Shown: piece by piece, positions 1-8,504 of the stretch | Layout: every line of letters starts with the position of its first letter | How positions within the stretch are numbered: the stretch's first letter is position 1 | DNA from: Caenicola sp034331105 | GTDB taxonomy: Bacteria; Synergistota; Synergistia; Synergistales; Synergistaceae | Length of the DNA: 64,000 bases | Assembly (NCBI GenBank): GCA_034331105.1 | Contig: JAXQGB010000014.1 | Coordinates: 1 to 64,000, forward strand | Direction: 5' to 3' | Translations under genes and position numbers: made by a program | Notes under the pieces: generated by a model | The model's input: the letters and a program-made list of their open reading frames with translations, nothing else | Told to the model about the DNA's origin: nothing | Database searches by the model: none

Positions 1-40
1 TTAGATGCGGCTTGTTTCTTACAAATTTCTCCTTTGCCAT
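1..40 (-). CDS. tuf: Elongation factor Tu, N-terminal fragment (cut by window edge)
   Basis: Reading the minus strand from the ATG at 40 gives M-A-K-E-K-F-V-R-N-K-P-H-L, the usual EF-Tu amino terminus. A strong Shine-Dalgarno (AAAGGAGG, 51-58) lies 10 nt upstream. EF-Tu is the GTPase that delivers aminoacyl-tRNA to the ribosome. It follows fusA directly, as in the classical str operon (rpsL-rpsG-fusA-tuf). Only 13 codons are in the window, so nothing can be said about the rest. Confidence 0.9.
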   Translation of the reverse strand, partial: MAKEKFVRNKPHL

Positions 41-86
41 TTCTGTCTTGCCTCCTTTAGATATTTCCTGCTTGTTAGATCGTTTG

Positions 87-2153
87 CTATATTTTCAGAA
101 GTTCTTCCGCTACGCTTTTCGGTACTTCGTCATAATGATCAAAGGTCATCGTATACGAAGCTCTTCCGGATGTCTTGCTCCTGAGGTCCGTTGCGTAACC
201 GAACATTTCTGCAAGAGGAACAAAAGCTTTAACTATACGGGCATTAGCTCTTGAACCCATTTCAGAAATTTTACCCCTTCTTGACGAGATGTTTCCCATG
301 ACATCACCCATGTATTCTTCAGGCACTACCACTTCTACATCCATTATAGGCTCCATAAGAACCGGGTCAGCCTTTTTAATAGCTTCTTTGATCGCCATGG
401 ATCCGGCTATTCTGAAAGCCATTTCGGAACTGTCGACCTCATGGTAGCTTCCATCTACTATCGCGACCTTGATCCCTATTACCGGGTAGCCGCCAAGGAT
501 CCCGTTACTAAGAGCTTCCTCAACACCTTTTTGGGCTGCCGGAATGTACTCTTTAGGTACAGAACCGCCAATTATGCGGTCTTCCCATTCAAAGCCCCTT
601 CCTCCGGCAAGAGGTTCAACTTCGAGGACTACGTCCCCGTACTGTCCCTTACCTCCGGACTGGCGAACAAACTTGCCCTGGGCCCTTGCGGGTTTCTTGA
701 TCGCTTCTCTGTAGGCGACCTGCGGACGTCCTACCTTTACCTCTACATTGAACTCCCTGCGGAGCCTGTCAACGATGATCTCAAGGTGCAGTTCGCCCAT
801 TCCGCTTATCAGCGTCTGTCCCGTTTCCTCATTTACTGCAACATGGAAAGTCGGATCTTCTTCAGAAAGAGCGTCAAGTCCTTTGGCAAGTTTGATTTGG
901 TCTGCCTTGCTCATTGGCTCAACGGAAAGCGAGATAACGGGCTCGGGGAATATAAGGTTCTCAAGAAGCACCGGGTTCTTTTCATCGCAAAGCGTATCAC
1001 CCGTCCGTACCTGCTTGAGCCCCGGTATTGCAACTATAAGCCCTGCCTGTGCGTTCTCCAGCTCTTCGCGTTTGTTTGCATGCATCCTGAGTATCCTGCC
1101 TACTCTTTCACGGCGTCTAGTGTTTGTGTTATAGATAGACATTCCGTTCTCAATAGAACCTGAATATATCCTGCAGAAAGCAAGCCTTCCGACAAAGGGA
1201 TCGACCATTATCTTGAACGCAAGAGCGGAAAAAGGTGCATCAAAAGAAGGGTGGATCTCGATCTCTTTTTCTAAGTCGTCAGGATCGTGAGCTATAAGCG
1301 GAGGCATGTCCAACGGGCTTGGAAGATATGCGACGACTGCGTCAAGAAGAGGCTGCACACCTTTGTTTTTAAATGCCGAACCGCACATGACCGGTACTAT
1401 GTTGAGACCTATCGCTGCTTTTCTGATGGTCCTTCTGATCATGTCTTCAGGGACTTCCTGTCCCTCAAGATAGAGGTGCATCATCTCGTCATCATAATCA
1501 GAAAGGTTTTCTATCATTTCAGACCTGGCGATCTCGACCTCTTCTTCAAGCTGAGGAGGTACTTCTGCAAGATGGAATTCTGTTCCCAGCGTGTCATCAT
1601 AGATTATCGCTTTTCTGGCTACGAGATCCACCATTCCGGTAAAACCGTCTTCCACACCAATTGGTATCTGAATAGGAACAGCTCTCGCGCCAAGACGCTT
1701 GCGCATCTGATCTACAACGGAGAAAAAGTCCGCCCCGACCCTGTCCATTTTGTTGACGAAAGCGATCCTGGGAACATGATACTTGTCAGCCTGACGCCAT
1801 ACTGTTTCTGACTGGGGTTCAACTCCGCCAACTGCACAAAAAACGGATACTGCCCCGTCAAGCACTCTCATAGAGCGCTCAACCTCCACAGTAAAGTCCA
1901 CGTGCCCGGGTGTATCAATTATATTGATAAGGCAATCGCCCCAGAAACAGGTAGTCGCGGCAGATGTGATCGTGATACCACGCTCACGCTCCTGATCCAT
2001 CCAGTCCATTGTTGCAGCACCTTCATGAGTCTCACCCAGTTTGTGCTTACGGCCTGTATAGAACAGAATTCGCTCTGTCGTCGTAGTCTTACCCGCATCT
2101 ATATGCGCAGCTATTCCAATATTGCGCACTTTACTCAAGTCGATGCCCTGCAT
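87..2153 (-). CDS. fusA: Elongation factor G
   Basis: Ribosomal translocase GTPase of about 688 residues, the normal EF-G length. The N-terminal GTPase domain shows AHIDAGKTT (P-loop), DTPGHVDF (G3) and NKMD (G4). Domains II-V follow, including the domain IV segment GGSVPKEYIPA. The reading frame is open upstream to a TTG at 2168. The ATG at 2153 is preferred because MQGIDLSKVRN matches the family start and a weak GGTGG lies about 8 nt upstream. It is the fourth gene of the L7Ae-rpsL-rpsG-fusA-tuf unit, 48 nt after rpsG. No insertions or damaged motifs are seen. Confidence 0.98.
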   Translation of the reverse strand: MQGIDLSKVRNIGIAAHIDAGKTTTTERILFYTGRKHKLGETHEGAATMDWMDQERERGITITSAATTCFWGDCLINIIDTPGHVDFTVEVERSMRVLDGAVSVFCAVGGVEPQSETVWRQADKYHVPRIAFVNKMDRVGADFFSVVDQMRKRLGARAVPIQIPIGVEDGFTGMVDLVARKAIIYDDTLGTEFHLAEVPPQLEEEVEIARSEMIENLSDYDDEMMHLYLEGQEVPEDMIRRTIRKAAIGLNIVPVMCGSAFKNKGVQPLLDAVVAYLPSPLDMPPLIAHDPDDLEKEIEIHPSFDAPFSALAFKIMVDPFVGRLAFCRIYSGSIENGMSIYNTNTRRRERVGRILRMHANKREELENAQAGLIVAIPGLKQVRTGDTLCDEKNPVLLENLIFPEPVISLSVEPMSKADQIKLAKGLDALSEEDPTFHVAVNEETGQTLISGMGELHLEIIVDRLRREFNVEVKVGRPQVAYREAIKKPARAQGKFVRQSGGKGQYGDVVLEVEPLAGGRGFEWEDRIIGGSVPKEYIPAAQKGVEEALSNGILGGYPVIGIKVAIVDGSYHEVDSSEMAFRIAGSMAIKEAIKKADPVLMEPIMDVEVVVPEEYMGDVMGNISSRRGKISEMGSRANARIVKAFVPLAEMFGYATDLRSKTSGRASYTMTFDHYDEVPKSVAEELLKI

Positions 2154-2201
2154 CGTCAACACCACCAAACTAAAACTATTTTGAATTTTAAATTCTTTTC
2201 A

Positions 2202-2672
2202 CTACCAGCGGTAGTGTGCAAACGCACGGTTTGCTTCTGCCATGCGATGCGTATCTTCTCTCTTCTTTACAGAACCGCCTTCGCCTTTACAGGCATCAGT
2301 GAGCTCGCGTGCAAGGCGTTCTACCATTGGTATGCCTTTGCGTGAACGAGAGAAATTGATGATCCAACGGATCGCAAGAGCCTGCGCTCTTTCAGGTTTG
2401 ACCTCTATTGGGACCTGATAAGTCGCTCCGCCTACTCTCCTCGGACGGACTTCGACGAGAGGACGAACGTTAGTCATCGCTTTTTCAAATACTTCTGCAG
2501 GTTCGATTGTAAGCCTGCTTCCAGCCAGATCCAGTGCTCCATAAAAAATTCTCTCTGCCGTGCTCTTTTTTCCGCCGAGCATTAAGCAGTTGATGAATTT
2601 TGAAATTGCCGGGTTCGCATAAACTGAATCGGGCGGTGTTGTACGTTTTTTTACATGTCCTTTGCGTGGCAT
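2202..2672 (-). CDS. rpsG: 30S ribosomal protein S7
   Basis: Primary binding protein of the 16S rRNA 3' major domain; 156 residues, the standard S7 length. It begins MPRKGHVKKR and contains the family segments VNCLM-like (INCLMLGGKKS), PLVEVRPRRVGGATYQVP and ARWIIN-like (AIRWIINFSR). A Shine-Dalgarno GGGAGGT lies upstream of the ATG. It sits between rpsL and fusA in the str operon. S7 is an autogenous translational regulator of this operon in Escherichia coli; whether that holds here is not visible. Confidence 0.98.
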   Translation of the reverse strand: MPRKGHVKKRTTPPDSVYANPAISKFINCLMLGGKKSTAERIFYGALDLAGSRLTIEPAEVFEKAMTNVRPLVEVRPRRVGGATYQVPIEVKPERAQALAIRWIINFSRSRKGIPMVERLARELTDACKGEGGSVKKREDTHRMAEANRAFAHYRW

Positions 2673-2702
2673 TTAGGACCTACCTCCCTTTAATAATACA
2701 AA

Positions 2703-3074
2703 TTACTTCGGTCTGCGAGCGCCGTAGAGCGAACGGCTCTGACGACGGTTTTCAACGCCGCCGCAGTCAAGAGTTCCCCTGATTATGTGATAGCGAACAC
2801 CGGGCAAGTCCTTTACACGTCCACCACGGACCAGGACTACAGAGTGTTCCTGCAAATTATGTCCTACACCCGGTATATAAGCAGTGACTTCTATTCCGTT
2901 AGTAAGACGCACACGTGCGACTTTACGGAGAGCAGAGTTAGGCTTCTTCGGAGTAACCGTATAAACACGTGTACAAACTCCGCGGCGCTGCGGGTTCTCC
3001 TGAAGTGCAGGGGCGCTCATGCGACGCCTCTTGTCCTCTCTGCCGTTACGTATAAGCTGGCTTATTGTTGGCAA
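2703..3074 (-). CDS. rpsL: 30S ribosomal protein S12
   Basis: Decoding-centre ribosomal protein; 123 residues. Recognised by MPTISQLIRNGR at the start, TPKKPNSALRKVARVRL, and GVGHNLQEHSVVLVRGGRVKDLPGVRYH. Both lysines commonly altered in streptomycin-resistant S12 (in PKKPNS and GRVKDLPG) are wild type. The start codon is TTG at 3074, set by GGAGGG six nt upstream; this is uncommon for a ribosomal protein gene. It is second in the transcription unit that begins with the L7Ae-like gene. Confidence 0.98.
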   Translation of the reverse strand: MPTISQLIRNGREDKRRRMSAPALQENPQRRGVCTRVYTVTPKKPNSALRKVARVRLTNGIEVTAYIPGVGHNLQEHSVVLVRGGRVKDLPGVRYHIIRGTLDCGGVENRRQSRSLYGARRPK

Positions 3075-3106
3075 ATAGCTCCCTCCTTCCCTTTTAATAT
3101 ATCTTT

Positions 3107-3355
3107 CTACTTTTTAAGAAGTGCCGCCGCCGCAGTCTTTCTTGTCACGGCGCAAGCTCTTCCCAATTGCAATGATGTTTCTGCCCATTCTACGGGCACT
3201 CCACGTTTCGCGGCCTCTGTCAATATTTCTTTTTTCAGAGGGATATCCGCTTCTTTAGAAATAAAAACCTTACTTACTTCATCGGCCTTAAGCTTCCTCA
3301 GAACTGAGTTTACCCCAGCTATCCTTCCGGATGAAGCAAGTTCGTTTAAAGGCAC
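3107..3355 (-). CDS. L7Ae-family K-turn RNA-binding protein (YbxF/RplGB-like)
   Basis: Small protein of about 82 residues with the L7Ae/L30e-type pattern: DEVSKVFISKEAD, then a central PLKKEILTEAAKRGVPVEW and the terminal LGRACAVTRKTAAAALL. This family binds kink-turns in RNA. In Bacillus the equivalent ybxF lies in the same place, between rpoC and rpsL. The longer frame starts at 3382, but AGGAGG at 3361-3366 is correctly spaced for the GTG at 3355, giving V-P-L-N-E-L as the amino terminus. It is the first gene behind the promoter at 3389-3417. Its role on the ribosome is inferred from the family. Confidence 0.85.
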   Translation of the reverse strand: MPLNELASSGRIAGVNSVLRKLKADEVSKVFISKEADIPLKKEILTEAAKRGVPVEWAETSLQLGRACAVTRKTAAAALLKK

Positions 3356-3388
3356 ACGAACACCTCCTGTGCAAAGGCGCACCAGAGT

Positions 3389-3417
3389 ATATTAACAGCG
3401 GAAGCGTCTGGTGTCAA
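3389..3417 (-). promoter_or_regulatory. Sigma-70-type promoter for the L7Ae-rpsL-rpsG-fusA-tuf operon
   Basis: On the minus strand: -35 TTGACA (3412-3417), 17-bp spacer, -10 TAATAT (3389-3394). Transcription would start near 3382, about 27 nt before the GTG start. A perfect 10-bp inverted repeat (arms 3396-3405 and 3429-3438) straddles the -35 box, with one arm filling most of the spacer. Confidence 0.65.
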
Positions 3418-3438
3418 TAAACACCTTTGCTTCCGCTG
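3396..3438. other. Inverted repeat overlapping the ribosomal operon promoter
   Basis: Perfect 10-bp arms CAGCGGAAGC / GCTTCCGCTG enclose a second inner repeat GGTGT...ACACC, with TTATTG in the loop. It lies in the gap after rpoC. It could act as a weak terminator for rpoC on either strand or as an operator. The minus-strand 3' flank is TTAATATA rather than a T-run, so it is not a good intrinsic terminator in the direction of the genes. Confidence 0.5.
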
Positions 3439-3491
3439 AAATTTTTATTTGATTGTTATTTTTTAAGTAAAACTACTTACCCAAGGAACAG

Positions 3492-6400
3492 TTATTTGTC
3501 AGCTATTGCTAATGTTTCAGCCCGTAATGCAATATTAGGTTCTGCATTTTCGGTGATCTCGACTTTTCTGTACCTCTCGATGCCTGTTCCAGCCGGGATC
3601 AGAAGTCCGATTATTACGTTCTCCTTAAGTCCGACCAGATTATCGACATCTCCCCTTACAGCCGAGGCTGCAAGGACCTGAGCGGTCTGCTGGAAGGACG
3701 CTGCCGAGAGGAAGCTGTCGGTCGCAAGTGCTGCCTTGGTAACGCCGTGTACGACCGGTCGCCACTGAGGCTCTTCTCTCAGCCGCCTTACAAAAGATAT
3801 CCTCTGTATCAGCTGTCTGTGATCCGATGGCGCCTGTTTCGGACGAACTGTTATGTCATCTGCACCCGATGAAGCGATGCTGTCCAGGACTTTGCTGGTA
3901 ATTTCCTGGCCTGCTTCTGCCACAATGTTTTCTTTTTCGTCCTTTACATTTTCGAGAAGAACTTTACCAAGCGCTCTCTCTGTCAATACCTGTCTGATGA
4001 CCTTTTCTCTTGTTATTATGTTCCCTTCGCTTTCGATCCCCGATATAGACCCTTCAACTATTCCCCTGACTATTGAACCATCAATGCTGTGGATGATATT
4101 TTCGATGACCTCACCATCAGAGTTGATAGCCTGTGTAAGCGGTTTGCCGAAGTAATGCTCGATCAGAACATGATGCATCGAATCGGTCAGGTTGATATGT
4201 TCGGGTGATTTCCAGAGTTTTATCTCGCTGATGTTGTTTGCGCTCAATGTCTTTATTGCAAGGGAGTCGACCAGCGAATCCATCGGAATTATCACTTTGC
4301 CGTCCTTCTCAACATCGGCAGCAAACCAAGCAGCGTCTTCACTCTCGTCAAGGACATTGGTATCTCTTACCAGCATCGGTTGCGGAGGCATTGCAACGAT
4401 CTTTGCAAGGTCAGCTGCAGAGAGCCTGGTCCCGGCTTTGATAACAACTTCGTCATTTCCTTCAGACCTGAATTCCTTAATAAGCTCAAGTCCTTCCGTA
4501 GTTCTTCGGAAGCTTGCGTCTCCCAGAACTACACGAAGTTCGCCTTCCTTATCCTGGACTAAAAGTTCCCCTGCTGCTCCACCAGGCTTTAGCATCTCTC
4601 CAAGCGCTGCTTTTGTTATATGATCCGGGACATCACTTTCTTTCTTGATAATGTCACCCGGTGCATCAATGATTCTGCAGTCTCTAAGGAAGTTGTATGA
4701 TTCGTCAAGCGAGGCCTGATTGTGACCAGAGATCACCCTTACGCTGTCTTCAAGGTCTTCCTTCCATACCAGTTCACCGGAAACAAAAGAACTGTCTCCT
4801 TCTTCCAATACCCGTACACGGTTCACGGGTGCAACTTTGCGAAGTATGGTCTCAATGTGCTTGTCATTGATCGAGACACCCTGGGACCGGTAAACTTCCT
4901 GGATACCGTCAAGCAGATAATGCTGTACTGCCTCAAGACCCTCTACTTCCAATAGCTGCTGAGGGTCAATGTACCCTTCTGTCAACAACATTCCCTTTGA
5001 TATGGTGCATCCCTCTTCTATTCCTGAGAGCAGATTCTGGGATGCCGGGATATTATAGGAGATCCTTTCCTCAGATCCGTCTTCCCTGACCACGCCAATG
5101 ATCAGTTTCTTCTTGCCGTCCATCTCCCTGATCTCAAGAAGGGTACCTCCAACTTCAGCAAGAATGGCGACTTTTTTGGGTCTGCGGACTTCGAAAAGCT
5201 GTTCGATCCTTGGAAGACCCTGAGTAATGTCTTCTCCAGTAAACTGACGGACTCCTCCTGTATGGAAGGTCCTCATCGTAAGCTGTGTTCCGGGTTCTCC
5301 TATAGACTGAGCTGCAACGACTCCTACAGATTCTCCTATAGCTACCCTTTTCCTCGTTCCAAGATCACGGCCGTAACAGGCTCTGCATATACCGTGCCTC
5401 AAACCGCATGTAAGAGGGCTGCGTACCCAGACTGAAGTTATACCGATAGACTCAATGTACTCTGCTTTTTCAGCGGATATCTCTTCGTCCCTTACGAGCA
5501 GCGTTTCACCTGTTGCGGGATGCACAAGATCATGTAGGCTTGTCCTGCCGCTGAGTCGCTCAGACATTGAAATAGTAGCCTTGCCATCCTGCTGGAGGAG
5601 AGGACGTACTTCAACGCCAAACTGAGTACCGCAGTCTTCTTCCATTATTATCAGGTCCTGGGCAACATCAACCAGGCGCCTTGTAAGATAGCCTGACTTT
5701 GCTGTACGGAGGGCCGTGTCGGCAAGCCCTTTCCTTGCTCCGTGAGTCGATATAAAGTATTCGAGTGTATTTAGGCCTTCCTTGAAGTTGGCTACGATAG
5801 GATAGCGTATTATACGTCCGGAAGGGTCCGCCATAAGTCCGCGGATACCTGCCATCTGAGCTACCTGTCCGCGTGAACCTCGGGCTCCTGAGTCAACCAT
5901 TATTCTTAGTGGGTTCGTCTCATCCATGCTGTCCATGATCTTATCAGCAATGCGACGTCCGGCATCAGACCAGAGAATATCCTTCTGTCTCATGTACTCA
6001 TCTTCGGTAAGGATACCCATCTCGTACTGCGATGTGAGGTCCTCTTCCTGCTCAAGGGTCACGTCGAGGATCTCTTTCTTTTCAGGAGGCACTATTACGT
6101 CGCCGACTCCCAGGCTTATACCGCTGTATGTTGACCAGCGATACCCGAGCGTCTTTATCTCGTCGAGCATCTCGACCATAGAGGTTTGCCCTACTTTGTC
6201 GTATGCCGTATCCAAAAGGGAGCCCATCTCTTTTTTATTTATCGTTTTGTTGATATATCTCAGATCCGGATGAAGTGCAGAATTAAAGAGCACACGGCCC
6301 GGTGATGTCTCTATCCACTTTCCGTCAACTGTCTCGCATTTCCATGCAGGGTCAGCTTTCAGTCTGATCTTCGAGTTAACGTTGACAATTGAATGATCAA

Positions 6401-8504
6401 GAGCTGACATAACATCCTCAACATCAGAGAAGTGGAGTCCCTCTCCCTTAAGCCCGTTTCTCATGCTGGTCAGGAAGAAAACGCCAAGAATTATGTCCTG
6501 TGTCGGTATGACCACAGGTTTCCCGCTGGCAGGAGAAAGGAGATTGTTTGAGGAAAGCATGAGTACTCTGGCCTCAGTCTGAGCCTCAAGCGAAAGCGGA
6601 ACGTGAACGGCCATCTGGTCTCCGTCAAAGTCTGCGTTGAAAGCAGTACAAACAAGAGGGTGCAGCCTTATTGCCTTTCCTTCAATGAGAACAGGCTCAA
6701 ATGCCTGTATCCCAAGCCTGTGAAGGGTAGGAGCACGGTTGAGCATAACAGGATGGTCTTTGATTATCCCTTCCAGTATTCCCCAAACTTCGTCTCTGCC
6801 TCGTTCTATAAACCTTCTGGCACTCTTGACATTTGGAGTAAGTCCACTTTCTACAAGCTTATGCATCACAAAAGGCTTGAAAAGTTCAAGGGCCATCTGT
6901 TTGGGAAGACCGCACTGGTATAACTTCAGGCTTGGCCCTATTACTATGACAGAACGTCCTGAATAGTCCACCCTTTTGCCGAGCAGGTTCTGACGGAAAC
7001 GTCCTTTTTTACCTCTGAGCAGGTCTGTCAGACTCTTTAGAGGCCTGTTGCCTGCTCCAAGAACTGCTTTGCCCCTGCGTCCGTTGTCTATTAGGGCGTC
7101 AACAGACTCCTGCAGCATCCTTTTCTCATTGCGCACAATGATCTCAGGAGCTTTTAGCTCCTGAAGCTTGCGAAGACGGTTGTTCCTGTTGATGACCCTG
7201 CGATAGAGGTCATTCAGGTCGGAAGTTGCAAAACGTCCTCCGTCCAGCTGCACCATCGGGCGAAGATCCGGGGGAATTACGGGCAGAACAGAGAGAACCA
7301 TCCATTCAGGTTTGCTGTCGCTCTTTCTGAAATCTTCAGCGACCTGCAGCCTCTTTACCAGCTTTCGCTTCTTTTGGCCCGAGCACTCTGCAATATCTTC
7401 CCTGAGTGAAGATACGAGGAGGTCGATATTCATCTGTTCCAGAAGTGTGAAAACACCTTCTGCTCCGATCCCTGCTCTGAAGGTCTTATCGTATGCCGCA
7501 CATATCCTCTCTTCCCTCTCAAGAATAATGTCGGCTCTGTCAAAGGGAGACTCTCCTCCGTTGATAACGATGTAGCACGGGTCTTCGAGGGTCTCTGTCT
7601 CTTCTACCGTTTGGAAGCGTTTTGGGTACTTTTGGTTGTAAAGCTTGTATTCACTTTCAGAGATAACATCGTTCTTTATAAAAGGAAGATGAACGACAGA
7701 AGTAACGATGAAAGCATCCTGATTGTTCAGGACCGCCCTTTCAAATTTAAGCTCACTGTCTGCTTCTTTCATCGACTTGATCTTTGATTCAGCGATGATG
7801 GTATTGGATACCTGTTCGTCACCTTCCCTGAACATGCGGTAGGCATGTTCTGTCTTGAAAAGTTCATCACCGTACTCGCTGAGGATGCGGTTGACCTGGG
7901 ATGCAGTTATTACATCGCCCTCGTCAGCGTTTATCTCTTCAACTTTTGTGATCCGGAAGGCTTCTTCTGCTTTGAACTTGGGATCGTAAAAGCGGTGGAT
8001 ACGCTCTTCAGAAGCCGATATAAGCTTGCCCCTGCGAGCAAGATCTATTCTGCGGCCTTCGCTTACTACCTTGTAGACCTTCTCCCTCCGGCGGGTGGGA
8101 GCAAAATAGACAACCTTTTCGAGCTCTTTTGTAGAAGCTCCCAGCAACAGGCTAAGCCTGCTCGGGATACCCCTGAGATACCAAATATGTACCACCGGAG
8201 CTGCGAGTTCAATATGTCCCATTCTCTCTCTGCGCACACGGTTGTCTGTGACCTCTACTCCGCAGCGGTCACAGACGACTCCCCTGAATTTGGGGCCGCT
8301 TCTTTTGTATTTTCCGCAGGCGCATTCGTAACTGCGGGTAGGACCAAATATCCGTTCGCAGAAAAGTCCGTCTTTCTCCGGACGGAGCGTCCTGTAATTG
8401 ATAGTTTCAGGCTTTTTCACTTCACCGCTCGAAAGCTCCCTGATCCTTCCGGGAGAAGATAATTTTGTCCTTACTCCGGCGATTTCGCGATTTACGTTAG
8501 CCAT
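3492..8504 (-). CDS. rpoC: DNA-directed RNA polymerase subunit beta'
   Basis: 1670 residues. Recognised by the N-terminal zinc ribbon CACGKYKRSGPKFRGVVCDRC, the active-site loop NADFDGDQMAVH that chelates Mg2+, and the bridge-helix/trigger-loop segments (ARGSRGQ, GEPGTQLTMRTFHTGG). It is longer than the 1407-residue Escherichia coli protein; the additional residues lie in the C-terminal half, after GGVRQFTGEDITQGLPR. The start ATG overlaps the rpoB stop by one base (TAATG), so translation is probably coupled. No obvious terminator follows. Confidence 0.98.
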   Translation of the reverse strand: MANVNREIAGVRTKLSSPGRIRELSSGEVKKPETINYRTLRPEKDGLFCERIFGPTRSYECACGKYKRSGPKFRGVVCDRCGVEVTDNRVRRERMGHIELAAPVVHIWYLRGIPSRLSLLLGASTKELEKVVYFAPTRRREKVYKVVSEGRRIDLARRGKLISASEERIHRFYDPKFKAEEAFRITKVEEINADEGDVITASQVNRILSEYGDELFKTEHAYRMFREGDEQVSNTIIAESKIKSMKEADSELKFERAVLNNQDAFIVTSVVHLPFIKNDVISESEYKLYNQKYPKRFQTVEETETLEDPCYIVINGGESPFDRADIILEREERICAAYDKTFRAGIGAEGVFTLLEQMNIDLLVSSLREDIAECSGQKKRKLVKRLQVAEDFRKSDSKPEWMVLSVLPVIPPDLRPMVQLDGGRFATSDLNDLYRRVINRNNRLRKLQELKAPEIIVRNEKRMLQESVDALIDNGRRGKAVLGAGNRPLKSLTDLLRGKKGRFRQNLLGKRVDYSGRSVIVIGPSLKLYQCGLPKQMALELFKPFVMHKLVESGLTPNVKSARRFIERGRDEVWGILEGIIKDHPVMLNRAPTLHRLGIQAFEPVLIEGKAIRLHPLVCTAFNADFDGDQMAVHVPLSLEAQTEARVLMLSSNNLLSPASGKPVVIPTQDIILGVFFLTSMRNGLKGEGLHFSDVEDVMSALDHSIVNVNSKIRLKADPAWKCETVDGKWIETSPGRVLFNSALHPDLRYINKTINKKEMGSLLDTAYDKVGQTSMVEMLDEIKTLGYRWSTYSGISLGVGDVIVPPEKKEILDVTLEQEEDLTSQYEMGILTEDEYMRQKDILWSDAGRRIADKIMDSMDETNPLRIMVDSGARGSRGQVAQMAGIRGLMADPSGRIIRYPIVANFKEGLNTLEYFISTHGARKGLADTALRTAKSGYLTRRLVDVAQDLIIMEEDCGTQFGVEVRPLLQQDGKATISMSERLSGRTSLHDLVHPATGETLLVRDEEISAEKAEYIESIGITSVWVRSPLTCGLRHGICRACYGRDLGTRKRVAIGESVGVVAAQSIGEPGTQLTMRTFHTGGVRQFTGEDITQGLPRIEQLFEVRRPKKVAILAEVGGTLLEIREMDGKKKLIIGVVREDGSEERISYNIPASQNLLSGIEEGCTISKGMLLTEGYIDPQQLLEVEGLEAVQHYLLDGIQEVYRSQGVSINDKHIETILRKVAPVNRVRVLEEGDSSFVSGELVWKEDLEDSVRVISGHNQASLDESYNFLRDCRIIDAPGDIIKKESDVPDHITKAALGEMLKPGGAAGELLVQDKEGELRVVLGDASFRRTTEGLELIKEFRSEGNDEVVIKAGTRLSAADLAKIVAMPPQPMLVRDTNVLDESEDAAWFAADVEKDGKVIIPMDSLVDSLAIKTLSANNISEIKLWKSPEHINLTDSMHHVLIEHYFGKPLTQAINSDGEVIENIIHSIDGSIVRGIVEGSISGIESEGNIITREKVIRQVLTERALGKVLLENVKDEKENIVAEAGQEITSKVLDSIASSGADDITVRPKQAPSDHRQLIQRISFVRRLREEPQWRPVVHGVTKAALATDSFLSAASFQQTAQVLAASAVRGDVDNLVGLKENVIIGLLIPAGTGIERYRKVEITENAEPNIALRAETLAIADK

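Noticed and set aside
441..1163. 240-codon plus-strand frame opposite fusA
   Set aside because: Antisense shadow of a fully conserved EF-G gene.
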